A program made the position numbers and the translations under genes. A stretch of DNA of 64,000 nucleotides from Methanosphaera sp. GTDB taxonomy: Archaea; Methanobacteriota; Methanobacteria; Methanobacteriales; Methanobacteriaceae. Below, piece after piece: positions 55,429 to 64,000 of the stretch. Under the pieces are notes generated by a model. The model did not search any database. It was not told the origin of the DNA and saw only the letters and a list, made by a program, of their open reading frames with translations. The first letter of the stretch is position 1, and each line of letters begins with the position of its first letter. The stretch spans positions 248,001 through 312,000 of the forward strand of contig NZ_JALEKL010000009.1 in NCBI RefSeq assembly GCF_022768985.1. The letters are read 5' to 3'.

Positions 55429-56475
55429 ATGAAAAATATGACAAAAACAATTCTTAAAAAGATTGATGAGGTAAAACAACCAATCAAAATCATGCACGTA
55501 TGTGGATCACACGAACATACCATAATGTATAACGGTATAAGATCCATGCTACCACCTGAAGTTGAAGTTGTAGCAGGTCCTGGATGTCCTGTATGTGTTG
55601 TACCATCACAGGAAATTGATGAATGTGTAGCACTAGCAGAACAAGGAGTAACAGTAGCAATATTTGGAGATATGCTAAGAGTACCAGGTACAGTAAAATC
55701 ATTAGCAGATGCAAAATCAGAAGGTGCAGATGTAAGAATAGTATATGGAATTTCCAATGCTGTTGAAATGGCAAAAGAATCAGACAATGATGTTGTATTT
55801 ATGTCAGCAGGATTTGAAACAACAGCACCACTAACTGCAAATGAACTTCTAAGTGAACCACCAGAAAACTTCTCAGTTCTATCAAGTCACAGACTTGTAC
55901 CACCAGCACTTGACTTCTTAGTACATGATGATGTACAACTAGATGGACTTATAGAACCAGGACATGTATGTACAATTATTGGTACAAAACCACTAGAATT
56001 CCTATCTGATGACTATGGAATTCCACAAGTTGTATCAGGATTCAATCCACTTGACATACTCCTTTCAATATACTTCATATTAAAACAGAAAAAAGAAGAC
56101 AATCCAAGAATACAAAACGAATACAAACGTGCAGTAGCAGAAGAAGGAAACATCAAAGCACAAGAAGCAATGGCTGAAGTATTCAGACCAGTAACAAAAG
56201 AATGGAGAGGTTTCCCAGAAATACCAGACTCTGTATATGATCTTAAATCAGAATTTGACGATCATAATGCACGCGTAAAATATGACATGGATCTACCAGA
56301 TACAGAAAATGTACCAAAAGGATGTATCTGTGGACCAATTCTCAGAGGAACAGCAAGACCAGAGGATTGTAAATTATTCAGAGGAGAATGTAACCCACTT
56401 CACCCAATAGGTGCATGTATGGTAAGTAAAGAAGGTACATGTAATATTGCATACAGATACTCAAAAATGGACTAA
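55429..56475 (+). CDS. hypD: Hydrogenase maturation protein HypD
   Basis: A 348-residue iron-sulfur scaffold on which the Fe(CN)2CO group of [NiFe]-hydrogenases is built. All hallmark motifs are present: KIMHVCGSHEHTI (about 21-33), VVAGPGCPVCVVP (about 47-59), VFMSAGFETTAP (about 122-133) and the C-terminal cysteines in CICGPILRG and CMVSKEGTC. GGAG precedes the ATG. pmbA follows in the same direction. Confidence 0.97.
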   Translation: MKNMTKTILKKIDEVKQPIKIMHVCGSHEHTIMYNGIRSMLPPEVEVVAGPGCPVCVVPSQEIDECVALAEQGVTVAIFGDMLRVPGTVKSLADAKSEGADVRIVYGISNAVEMAKESDNDVVFMSAGFETTAPLTANELLSEPPENFSVLSSHRLVPPALDFLVHDDVQLDGLIEPGHVCTIIGTKPLEFLSDDYGIPQVVSGFNPLDILLSIYFILKQKKEDNPRIQNEYKRAVAEEGNIKAQEAMAEVFRPVTKEWRGFPEIPDSVYDLKSEFDDHNARVKYDMDLPDTENVPKGCICGPILRGTARPEDCKLFRGECNPLHPIGACMVSKEGTCNIAYRYSKMD

Positions 56476-56552
56476 ATATTTTATAGTCACATAAGAAACT
56501 TGAAAATTAAAGAAAATAAAAGAAAAAATAAATTTATTAGGATGAAAAAGTT

Positions 56553-57863
56553 ATGGATCATTTACTAGATAATATTTTAAATAAACTAACAAAACAAGTA
56601 GATCATGCAGAAGTATATGCTGAGAAGATAATTTCAACAGATGTTGACATACTAAATGATAAAATTAACCATGCAAAAGATGAAGACATCTATGGAATTG
56701 GTATCAGAATATTTAAAGATCAAAAACAGGGATTTGCATATACAACAAACATTGATAGAATAGATGAAACAATTAATCAAGCAATAAATAATTCAAAACT
56801 AAATCATAAAGATGAAAATTTAGTAATGATAGATAATTCAAAAAAATACTCACAAATCAAAGGATTATACAACAAAGATGTCATAGATATGGATGTTGAA
56901 GATGCAATTGAGTATTCACAAACCCTAATAGATCTAACAAAAGATGCAAAATGTAACCCTACATCTGGTGGATTTTCAACAACAGTAAGTGAAATACAGA
57001 TAATGAACTCAAATGGTATAGATGTAAAAGAACAACAAACAGGATGTGGAGCATCAATATCTGTTAATGTAGATGATAATGACGTTGTATCAAGTGCATA
57101 CTACTATGATTTAAGTCATAGTGTAAATATTGACTTGGAAAATATTGTTCAAAAAGCAACAAAACTAGCACTAGATTCAAGAAATGCAAAACCAACACAA
57201 ACACGTGATAGTAATGTAATTCTTAATCATACAGCTGCAGTATCACTTCTTGGAACATTCCTCAGTGCAATTGGAAGTGAAAATGTACAAAGAGGAAGAT
57301 CATTATTTAAAGATAAACTAGAAATGCAAGTTGCAAATGAAAACTTCACATTAACAGATGATGGAACACTAGATTATGCACTTAATTCATCAATAGCTGA
57401 TGGTGAAGGTATGCCATCTGAGAAGACCACACTAATTGAAGATGGAATACTTAAAAGTTTCATATACGATGCATACCATGCTAAAAAAGATGAAGCAGAT
57501 GTACAAACAACAGCAAATGCAGTGCGTGATAGTTATTCATCAACACCATCTGTTGGATTTACAAACCTAAAACTTGACTTTAAAGATGTAGTTAAAGTTA
57601 GTGATATTCAAGATGGAATAATTGTAGATAATGTTATGGGAGCACATACAGCAAATCCTATAACTGGTGATTTCTCAGTTGAAGTATTAAATGCATTTGA
57701 AATAAGAAATGGTGAAATTGCAAATCCAATTAAAAAAGGTATGATTTCAGGAAATATCTTTGAAATTATGAAAGATGCAAAAGCAGTAGATAGTGAAATT
57801 CGCCAGGTTGGAAGTTGTATAACTCCACAGATTTTAGCTGATAATCTACGTATTATTGGATAA
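56553..57863 (+). CDS. PmbA/TldE-type protease subunit
   Basis: A 436-residue TldD/PmbA-family protein with typical segments HAEVYAEKIISTDVDILND, GIGIRIFKDQKQGFAYTTN, DGTLDYALNSSIADGEGMPSEKTTLIEDGIL and MGAHTANPITGDFSVEV. It has no HExxxH zinc site, so it corresponds to the PmbA (TldE) subunit that partners the metalloprotease TldD; TldD itself is not in this window. GGATGA precedes the ATG. It lies 78 bp behind hypD. Confidence 0.9.
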   Translation: MDHLLDNILNKLTKQVDHAEVYAEKIISTDVDILNDKINHAKDEDIYGIGIRIFKDQKQGFAYTTNIDRIDETINQAINNSKLNHKDENLVMIDNSKKYSQIKGLYNKDVIDMDVEDAIEYSQTLIDLTKDAKCNPTSGGFSTTVSEIQIMNSNGIDVKEQQTGCGASISVNVDDNDVVSSAYYYDLSHSVNIDLENIVQKATKLALDSRNAKPTQTRDSNVILNHTAAVSLLGTFLSAIGSENVQRGRSLFKDKLEMQVANENFTLTDDGTLDYALNSSIADGEGMPSEKTTLIEDGILKSFIYDAYHAKKDEADVQTTANAVRDSYSSTPSVGFTNLKLDFKDVVKVSDIQDGIIVDNVMGAHTANPITGDFSVEVLNAFEIRNGEIANPIKKGMISGNIFEIMKDAKAVDSEIRQVGSCITPQILADNLRIIG

Positions 57864-58186
57864 ATAAATTTTTTTCTTTTTATTTTTCCAGATAACCACC
57901 ATTTAACCCCTTAAACTCCATTTTTTTAGATTTTACTTATTATTTTAAAAATATGATTTAATATAAACTCTTAAATTTTTATATATTATAAAAAAGATAT
58001 ATTTTCTTAATCTAAAAAAAGGTATATAATATAATTTTTATAATTCTACTAATAGAGTAAAAAAACTAATAATAAAAGAAATCCTTTTTTAATACTAATT
58101 AGGCATAATACAATTTAATGATTATTTCATAGTATTTTTTTAACTTAAATAAAAAAAAAACAAATTAAGAGATGAGGTAGTATATA
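57864..58186 (+). other. Intergenic region with C-rich 3' element
   Basis: 322 bp without a gene. TAACCACCA (57893-57901) and TTAACCCC (57903-57910), followed by a T tract, lie 30-50 nt after the pmbA stop and resemble the recurring 3' element. The remainder is AT-rich and should hold the promoter of the zinc-ribbon gene; I could not choose one TATA box. Confidence 0.4.
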
Positions 58187-59380
58187 ATGTTTTGTAGAAA
58201 CTGTGGTACAGAACTTAGCGACGATGACAATTTCTGTTTTAATTGTGGAAATAAAGTAGGAGAAGAAGCAGAAACCACACCTAAAGAAGAACCAAAAGCT
58301 GTAGATGAATTTGACGAACTTCTCGAATTAGACACTGAAGACTTTGAAGATGAAGGACTTGTATGGGAAGAAGTACCAATAGATGAAGATTTAAGCTTTA
58401 TTGAACCAGAAGCTGAAAAAGAAGAAGTAGAAGAAAAACCTAAAGCAAAACCTAAAAAAGATGTGTCAAATCTTAAATCAGTGAAATCAACAATTGCAAA
58501 TCCAATAAAACCAAAAGCAAAACCTAAAAAAGCAGCACCAAAAGCAGCACCTAAAGTTGAAAAACCAGTTGTTGAAGAAGAACCTGTTGATGAAATAGTA
58601 GAAGATATACCAGTAGAACAAGAAGAAGTACCAGTAGAACAAGAAGATATTCATGTAGATGATACAGAAGTTATGAGCATTGATGAAGATGCAGTAGTAC
58701 TTGATGATGATGAATTACTTCTTGATGATGATATAATAATTGATGATGACATCGTAATTGATGAAGCAGATCCTGTTATTGATGAAATTATATCAGAAGA
58801 ACCAAAAGCTGAACCTGAAGTTGAACAACCAGTAGTTGAAGAAAAACCTGTTGTTGAAGAAAAACCAGAACCAGTAGCTGCTAAAACAGAAGACGTAATT
58901 ATTCCAGAAATTGAAGATGAAGAACCTGAAATAAAAGAAGCAAAATCTGTTGTAGAAGAAGCAAAAGAAGCAGTAAGAGAAGCAAAAGCTGTAGTTGATC
59001 CAAAATCTGAAACAACAGTAGAAGAAAAACCAGCAGATGATGATATTGATGATGATCTTGAAAAACTTCTCAAATTAGATGATGAAGAAGATGAACAAAA
59101 AGAAGATGAAAAACCACCAGTTCTTAAATCACTACAAGATTCTGTGAAAAAACAAAAACAACAAGAAGAAGAAAAACAAGAAAAAGATTCAAAAATCAAA
59201 GATAAATTCAACAAAATCCTCGAAGATGATGATATTGATGATCTAGCTGATCTTGAAGGAGAACTTGATGAAAACATAAACACATTAAGTAGTAAACTTG
59301 TAACAATTCTTATCATCGTATTAATTCTTGTAATTGCAGCTGTTGTTGCATTATCATTAATTAACTACATAGGAATGTAA
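58187..59380 (+). CDS. Zinc-ribbon protein with long acidic linker and C-terminal membrane anchor
   Basis: A 397-residue protein in three parts: an N-terminal zinc ribbon (MFCRNCGTELSDDDNFCFNC, Cys3, Cys6, Cys17, Cys20); a roughly 330-residue linker of Glu, Asp, Val, Pro, Ala and Lys with imperfect repeats (VVEEKPVVEEKPEPV type); and a single C-terminal span (about 372-392) with almost nothing after it. It is therefore tail-anchored with the zinc ribbon in the cytoplasm. Function unknown; the linker is probably disordered. GATGAGGTAG precedes the ATG. Confidence 0.8.
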   Translation: MFCRNCGTELSDDDNFCFNCGNKVGEEAETTPKEEPKAVDEFDELLELDTEDFEDEGLVWEEVPIDEDLSFIEPEAEKEEVEEKPKAKPKKDVSNLKSVKSTIANPIKPKAKPKKAAPKAAPKVEKPVVEEEPVDEIVEDIPVEQEEVPVEQEDIHVDDTEVMSIDEDAVVLDDDELLLDDDIIIDDDIVIDEADPVIDEIISEEPKAEPEVEQPVVEEKPVVEEKPEPVAAKTEDVIIPEIEDEEPEIKEAKSVVEEAKEAVREAKAVVDPKSETTVEEKPADDDIDDDLEKLLKLDDEEDEQKEDEKPPVLKSLQDSVKKQKQQEEEKQEKDSKIKDKFNKILEDDDIDDLADLEGELDENINTLSSKLVTILIIVLILVIAAVVALSLINYIGM

Positions 59381-59485
59381 AGAAAAATATTTTTTTACAA
59401 TAAAAACTTCCACACCACTTCTTATTTTTTTTCTTTTTTTAAAAAATAATTAAAAATAATAAACTATCTAAAAAAAGGGAATTTT

Positions 59486-61138
59486 ATGAAACTTCTAAAA
59501 AGTAAAGATGATATTTCACGTTTAACTGAAATTGTTAATGTACTAATAAAATATGGATTTGACAATTCAATTACAAACGATCTTAAATCTAAAATAAAGA
59601 TATTTAACAAAGTACTTCCTGAAACACAAAACTATGATGTTAATACAAGAATTAGACTAGTACTTGAGGAGCTTGGAACAACATTTATAAAACTTGGTCA
59701 AACACTAAGTACATTTCCAAACATTGTAGGTGTAGAGTTAGCTGAGGAGTTATCAAAGCTACAACAATCAGCACCTGTAAGTGATTATGAGGATGTGAAA
59801 GATGTAATTGAATCTGAATTTTCAAAGCCTATAGATGAAGTATTTTCAGATTTTTCAGAAAAACCTATTGCATCAGCAAGTATAGGTCAAATACACAAAG
59901 CATTCTATAAAGATAATCTTGTTGCTGTAAAAGTTCAACATCCTAATATTCAACAAACAATTGAAAGTGATATTAGGATAATGAAAACAATATCAAAATA
60001 TACAAATAAGCTATCATCACTTGCAATATTTAATTTTCCAGAGTTAATTGATGTATTTGAACGTGACATGAAAAATGAGCTTGACTATACATTTGAGGCA
60101 ATAAATACGATTCATATGGATGATCTTCTCAGAGATGATGAAGTTCATATTCCAAAGATATATAGTGATGTTTCAACATCAAAGATTCTTACAATGGAAT
60201 TTATTGATGGGGTAAGTCTTAGTGAAGTATTTGAAGCTAGTGATGATGAATATGATAAAAAGAAGATTGCTCATGTTGGTGCTGATTCATACATAAAACA
60301 GATTCTTATTCATGGATTTTATCATGCAGATCCTCATCCTGGAAATATCTTTGTAATTAATCGTGATATTGTTACATTTATAGACTTTGGTATGATAGGA
60401 CATCTAAGTAATTCTCTTCGTAAGGATCTTATTAAGTTATTTACATTTATTATTCAAAACGATGCATATCTTCTTACAAAACAACTATATCGTATGAATA
60501 TTGTTAAAAATAAGAAGTACTTTGAAAGTATTGAAAATGAGATAATTTATCTTCTTGATAAAAACTATAATGCTCAATTTAATGATATTACAGGTATTTT
60601 TCAGGAAGTTATAAAATCAAAAACACTCCAACAATATGGTGTTGTTATTCCTCGTGAACTTATGATGGTAATACGTACAATATCTATGGTGTATGATTTT
60701 GGATGTAAGCTTGATGATGAATTTGATACAACAGAAGTTCTAAGACCTTATGCACTTAAATTATTTTTAGATAACTTTAGTGGTAGTAATATGTATCATA
60801 AAAGTCGAAAGTTTTCCATGAATCTTGAATATCTTATGCATGAACTTCCCGATGCATTAATTAAGTTTTTAAATATTGTAGATGATGATGGTAAGGTACG
60901 TCTTTCTCTTGAATCTAATGAACTTGACAGTATTAACAATATAGTTTCACGTATAATTAATGAAATTGTTCTTTCTATTATTATTGCAGCACTTCTTATT
61001 GGTTCATCTGTAATGGTTCACTCTGGTGTTGGAATGAAATTATTTGGATATCCAATTCTTGGATTTGTTGGATTTTCATTTAGTGGAATTCTTGGAATAA
61101 TACTTGTTATTATGATTCTAAGACGTGGAAATTACTAA
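59486..61138 (+). CDS. UbiB/ABC1-type atypical kinase
   Basis: A 550-residue ABC1/ADCK/UbiB-family protein. Signature elements: the KxGQ helix in FIKLGQTLSTFPNIVGVELAEELSKLQQ (about 70-97), the alanine-rich loop in ASASIGQIHKA, lysine in AVKVQHP, catalytic HADPHPGNI (about 276-284) and metal-binding IDFGMIGHL. Two C-terminal membrane spans (about 500-545) anchor it. UbiB proteins act as ATPases in lipid-quinone pathways; archaeal homologues presumably act on isoprenoid lipids. It has AAAGGGA before the ATG. Confidence 0.92.
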   Translation: MKLLKSKDDISRLTEIVNVLIKYGFDNSITNDLKSKIKIFNKVLPETQNYDVNTRIRLVLEELGTTFIKLGQTLSTFPNIVGVELAEELSKLQQSAPVSDYEDVKDVIESEFSKPIDEVFSDFSEKPIASASIGQIHKAFYKDNLVAVKVQHPNIQQTIESDIRIMKTISKYTNKLSSLAIFNFPELIDVFERDMKNELDYTFEAINTIHMDDLLRDDEVHIPKIYSDVSTSKILTMEFIDGVSLSEVFEASDDEYDKKKIAHVGADSYIKQILIHGFYHADPHPGNIFVINRDIVTFIDFGMIGHLSNSLRKDLIKLFTFIIQNDAYLLTKQLYRMNIVKNKKYFESIENEIIYLLDKNYNAQFNDITGIFQEVIKSKTLQQYGVVIPRELMMVIRTISMVYDFGCKLDDEFDTTEVLRPYALKLFLDNFSGSNMYHKSRKFSMNLEYLMHELPDALIKFLNIVDDDGKVRLSLESNELDSINNIVSRIINEIVLSIIIAALLIGSSVMVHSGVGMKLFGYPILGFVGFSFSGILGIILVIMILRRGNY

Positions 61139-61321
61139 TAAAAAAAAAATTTATTATAACTATATCTCCACCAATTATTTTTTTTTCTTTTTTTTATAGT
61201 TAAAAATTTAGGAAAAAAATATAATCTCTCTTTTTTTTAGAAAAAATAAGTTTTTTGATATTTAAAATAAAAATAAAAAAGTTTAAAATTTAGTTTTATA
61301 TATTTGGGTGATGATTTTTAT

Positions 61322-61975
61322 CTAAAAGAAACTGTCAAGACTTGTTTGTTTTTCATTGTTCATGACTTGTTCTTCACTATATCCAATTGCTTCAAGAATT
61401 CTTAATGTTGCTGGCAATACCTGATTTTGTATGTAGTATTCAGCATCATATGAGAATTTATCTCCAATAAGTTCAACTGGTTCTGCTTTTTGACTTATTG
61501 ATCCTTTAGCTTTTGTTATAACATAGCTTATAATAGTACCACTTTTTACATTAATTCCATGGTCTATTAGTTTTCTTGCAGCAATTACATGTGGTGCTAT
61601 TTGTTTGTAGTTTTCAGGTTTCTTTGTTAGTTTTGTATGAATAACTAGATCATCAAGTGGAACTTCACCCTTATTAAGACGTGTAATAACATTATTTACT
61701 ATCTTTTTAGCCTTTTTAGGTGATGCATCCTTTAGTATTGCTTCAAGTACATCGTGTTGTGTCTGTTTTGCAACGTTTGCCCAGTCTCGTCTAACAAGTT
61801 CAAGACCTTTAACTGTTATTTCACCATCAGATATGACTGCATATCTTTTTTTTGTTACGAAGAATCCTCTATCATAGTAACCTTCAAGTTCAAGTTCCAT
61901 GTCTGAGGGAAGATTTTGATTTATGGAGCTTAGTAGCTCCTCAATCTTTTCTTCAATTATTGGTGGAATGCTCAT
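61322..61975 (-). CDS. polB2: Family-B DNA polymerase, C-terminal split subunit PolB2
   Basis: A 217-residue protein matching only the C-terminal thumb part of a replicative family-B polymerase: KKRYAVISDGEITVKGLELVRRDWANVAKQTQ, then YYIQNQVLPATLRILEAIGYSEEQV. It ends with the PCNA-binding motif QTSLDSFF (210-217). Methanothermobacter is known to carry PolB as two genes, and the small one matches in size. The larger catalytic piece is not in the window. Its ATG overlaps the rps8e stop (ATGA), so it is translationally coupled to a ribosomal gene. Confidence 0.9.
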   Translation of the reverse strand: MSIPPIIEEKIEELLSSINQNLPSDMELELEGYYDRGFFVTKKRYAVISDGEITVKGLELVRRDWANVAKQTQHDVLEAILKDASPKKAKKIVNNVITRLNKGEVPLDDLVIHTKLTKKPENYKQIAPHVIAARKLIDHGINVKSGTIISYVITKAKGSISQKAEPVELIGDKFSYDAEYYIQNQVLPATLRILEAIGYSEEQVMNNEKQTSLDSFF

Positions 61976-62352
61976 TCGATTAATACACCGTTTACAATTC
62001 CGTTTTGTCCTGGTCTGGATGTGATTCTTGCATTACCAATTTCTGTTTCAACAATTGCACCTTTTGTAATGATGTTTCTTCTTACAAAGTGGCTGTTTGC
62101 TGAGTTTTCAAGAACTGTGATAATTTCAACATTTTTTGTTGAGTTGTCTTTAGGATCTACAACGTTGATTCTGTTAGCAACTGTTGCTCTTGTTTTTGAG
62201 CAGTTTCCTCTTGCTACAATTTCTTTTTTAACTTCTTCACCAATTCTTGTTTCTGCTGGTGTTCTTCCGAATTCAGCGTTTCTTTTGTTTTTGTTTCTTA
62301 TTGATCTTGCTCCAGATGGTTTTCTTAGGGAGCTTCCTTGCCATATTGCCAT
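61972..62352 (-). CDS. rps8e: Ribosomal protein S8e
   Basis: A 126-residue small-subunit protein, recognised by MAIWQGSSLRKPSGARSIRN, NKRNAEFGRTPAETRIG and AKGAIVETEIGNARITSRPGQNGIVNGVLI-like ending (ITKGAIVETEIGNARITSRP). GGTGA lies before the ATG. It overlaps polB2 by four bases in the ATGA arrangement. It is divergent from hypE. Confidence 0.96.
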   Translation of the reverse strand: MAIWQGSSLRKPSGARSIRNKNKRNAEFGRTPAETRIGEEVKKEIVARGNCSKTRATVANRINVVDPKDNSTKNVEIITVLENSANSHFVRRNIITKGAIVETEIGNARITSRPGQNGIVNGVLIE

Positions 62353-62426
62353 TTTTTCACCTTAGTTTTTTTAATTAAATTAAATTTTATACTAAAGAAT
62401 TAAAATCTTTAGATAAATCCGTAAAT

Positions 62427-62447
62427 AATTACCCATTATAGGTAATT
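62427..62447. promoter_or_regulatory. Inverted repeat in the rps8e-hypE gap
   Basis: AATTACC (62427-62433) and GGTAATT (62441-62447) form a perfect 7-bp inverted repeat, 75-95 bp upstream of rps8e. A second, imperfect one (TAGTTTA...TAAACTA) lies near 62475-62505. The rest of the 475-bp gap between the divergent genes (62353-62827) is AT-rich with no gene seen. Confidence 0.4.
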
Positions 62448-62827
62448 TGTGATATAATATAAAGTATTTGTAATTAGTTTAATCTACCAAAATTTGTAGT
62501 AAACTAAGTTTATTGTATAATATAAATTTTATTTTTCATAAAATAAATAAAAGAGTAAATATTATATTATACTAATTTTTACAATAATATTATAATATAT
62601 AATTAATATTATATTTATATTTTATCGAATAAATTTCACAACCCAAAAAAATTAATATATTCATCTTACTTTTTTCATAAAAACCTATTTTTTATAGTGT
62701 AAAATTTTATTAAATAATTAATTGATAAATATATATTATAAATAAATAAAAAAACTAAAAAAATTTTTATTACTAAAGGATTTTAATTTTTTTTGTAAAA
62801 AACAAAAGTATATAGGAGCAATATATA

Positions 62828-63856
62828 ATGGCATATAATGATGATAAAATTAACATGGTTCATGGTGCTGGTGGAGAAGTAATGCAACAGATGATTTCAG
62901 AAATTGTTCTATCAAATGTTACTAAAAAAAGTGTAAATGGTGGAATAGGACTTGAATCATTAGATGACAGTGCAACAATACCAATTGATGATGAAAATGT
63001 AGTTGTAACAACTATTGACAGTCATACAATACAACCATTATTTTTCCCAGGTGGAGATATAGGAAGAATATCTGCAGCAGGAACCTTAAATGATATATCA
63101 GTTATGGGAGTAAAACCAGTTTCATTAAGCAATTCAATGGTTATAAGTGAAGGATTTTCAAGAGAAGATCTTGATAAAATCATGAAATCAATGGATGAAG
63201 CATGCCAAGAAGTAGGAGCTGCAATTGTTACAGGAGATACAAAAGTTATTGACAGTGACAAACTTGACTCAATGATTATAACAACAGCAGGAATAGGTAT
63301 AGGTAAAAAAGAAAACGTAGTACGTGACTGTACCTTAAATGTTGGAGATAAAGTAATTGTAACAGGAACAGTTGGAGATCATGGAATGGCTATTATGTCC
63401 AAACGTGAAGGATTTGGATATGATACAGAACTACAATCAGATGTAGCACCTGTATGGTCAATGGTTGAAGCAGCACAAAAAGTTGGAAAAATTACAGCAA
63501 TGAAAGATCCAACACGTGGTGGAATAGCAAATGCATTAAATGAAATGGCAAATAAATCAGGTGTAGGTATGAGATTATATGAAGAAAATATACCAGTAAG
63601 ACCTGAAGTTGAAGCTGTATCAGACATGCTTGGAATTGACCCATTTGAAGTTGCAAATGAAGGAAAAATTGTAATGGGTGTAGAAGCTGAAAATGCAGAA
63701 GATATGCTTGAAGCAATAAGAAAAACTAAGTATGGTAAAAATGCACAAATTATCGGTGAAGTTACAGATACAAACCGTGTAATTATGGAAACTCTTATTG
63801 GTGGAGAAAGATTAATAGAACCTCCAATAGCAGATCCTGTACCTAGAGTATGTTAA
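62828..63856 (+). CDS. hypE: Hydrogenase maturation protein HypE
   Basis: A 342-residue ATP-dependent dehydratase that turns a carbamoylated cysteine into the thiocyanate that supplies cyanide for the [NiFe] centre. It begins INMVHGAGGEVMQQMI, has the ATP-binding segment GLESLDDSATIPI and the GDTKV region (about 136-140), and ends exactly in the required PRVC, whose final cysteine is the modified residue. GGAG precedes the ATG. A membrane-protein gene follows 9 nt later. Confidence 0.97.
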   Translation: MAYNDDKINMVHGAGGEVMQQMISEIVLSNVTKKSVNGGIGLESLDDSATIPIDDENVVVTTIDSHTIQPLFFPGGDIGRISAAGTLNDISVMGVKPVSLSNSMVISEGFSREDLDKIMKSMDEACQEVGAAIVTGDTKVIDSDKLDSMIITTAGIGIGKKENVVRDCTLNVGDKVIVTGTVGDHGMAIMSKREGFGYDTELQSDVAPVWSMVEAAQKVGKITAMKDPTRGGIANALNEMANKSGVGMRLYEENIPVRPEVEAVSDMLGIDPFEVANEGKIVMGVEAENAEDMLEAIRKTKYGKNAQIIGEVTDTNRVIMETLIGGERLIEPPIADPVPRVC

Positions 63857-63865
63857 GTGGTAGTT

Positions 63866-64000
63866 ATGGAACATTTTATTTTAAGAACAGAAGCATTGAT
63901 AGTTGATGGTATTATAGTAACTCTTCTTACAGCGTTACTTAATAACATTCTATTTATGTTATTTGTCTTGTTACACATACCAGTTCTTAACTTATATAAT
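63866..64000 (+). CDS. Membrane protein, 3' part cut by window edge
   Basis: The frame opens with an ATG 9 nt after the hypE stop and stays open for 45 codons to the window end. It begins MEHFILRTEALIVDGIIVTL and continues with a hydrophobic span (about 12-38). The short distance to hypE suggests co-transcription. Too little is present to identify the family. Confidence 0.5.
   Translation, partial: MEHFILRTEALIVDGIIVTLLTALLNNILFMLFVLLHIPVLNLYN

Overview
The window is a very AT-rich stretch of archaeal chromosome that reads as a methanogen of the order Methanobacteriales, most likely Methanosphaera. Supporting this: an F420-reducing hydrogenase operon (frhADGB); NikR and HypA/B/D/E for nickel enzymes; archaeal-type methenyl-H4MPT cyclohydrolase, riboflavin synthase, LonB, TFS, proteasome and exosome; the small C-terminal half of a split family-B DNA polymerase beside rps8e, as known in Methanothermobacter; and a Mur-ligase family protein expected in a pseudomurein-walled cell. 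The genus call rests on base composition and general recall, not on a database search. I see no CRISPR array, insertion sequence, integrase or rRNA gene.

Layout. 1-5.7 kb: methyltransferase fragment, nikR, CBS protein, three tRNA-Gly genes (two of them a tandem duplication), TrkA-type protein, VWA protein, cobQ. 6-12.7 kb: lonB, a DEAD-box helicase behind a long structured leader, prs, hypAB. 12.8-20.2 kb: DUF354 protein, tRNA-Ala, a membrane protein, a ferredoxin-nitroreductase, and a one-carbon set (metE, thyA, mch, ribC). 20.2-31.8 kb: information-processing region corresponding to the archaeal exosome superoperon (tfs, rpl15e, an RNA-binding protein, rnp3, rnp2, purB, psmA, SBDS, rrp4, rrp41, rrp42, rpl37ae, rpoP, Brix protein, pcc1, pfdB). 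31.8-34.3 kb: HisA-like protein, PfkB kinase, small membrane protein, HAD phosphatase. 34.4-37.9 kb: frhADGB on the minus strand. 38.4-40.2 kb: an unrecognised four-gene cassette of two small paralogues, a degenerate membrane NTPase and a membrane protein. 40.2-45.9 kb: glmU-like, glmM, DUF92-apgM and rps3ae. 46.4-53.7 kb: a degenerate primase-like protein, NifX-like and DUF116 proteins, tsr3-rpl40e, GGGP synthase, DUF169, an NTP transferase and a secreted protein. 53.9-64 kb: Mur ligase, hypD, a PmbA/TldE-like protein, a tail-anchored zinc-ribbon protein, a UbiB-like kinase, rps8e-polB2, hypE and the start of a membrane gene.

The genes are scattered housekeeping units with two themes: [NiFe]-hydrogenase production (nikR, hypA, hypB, hypD, hypE, frhADGB with its own protease) and RNA metabolism.

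The most unusual signals are outside ordinary annotation. (1) Three genes (lonB, one 38-kb paralogue, and the secreted protein at 53.7 kb) have reading frames and domains or signal peptides that begin upstream of any ATG, GTG or TTG; each has a ribosome-binding sequence followed by an apparent ATT (or ATA) start. (2) A nine-base element, TAACCACCC, recurs 14-30 nt after stop codons on the sense strand, followed by T-rich sequence. (3) Several genes end in hairpins, and a DEAD-box helicase has a leader that can fold into a closed domain.
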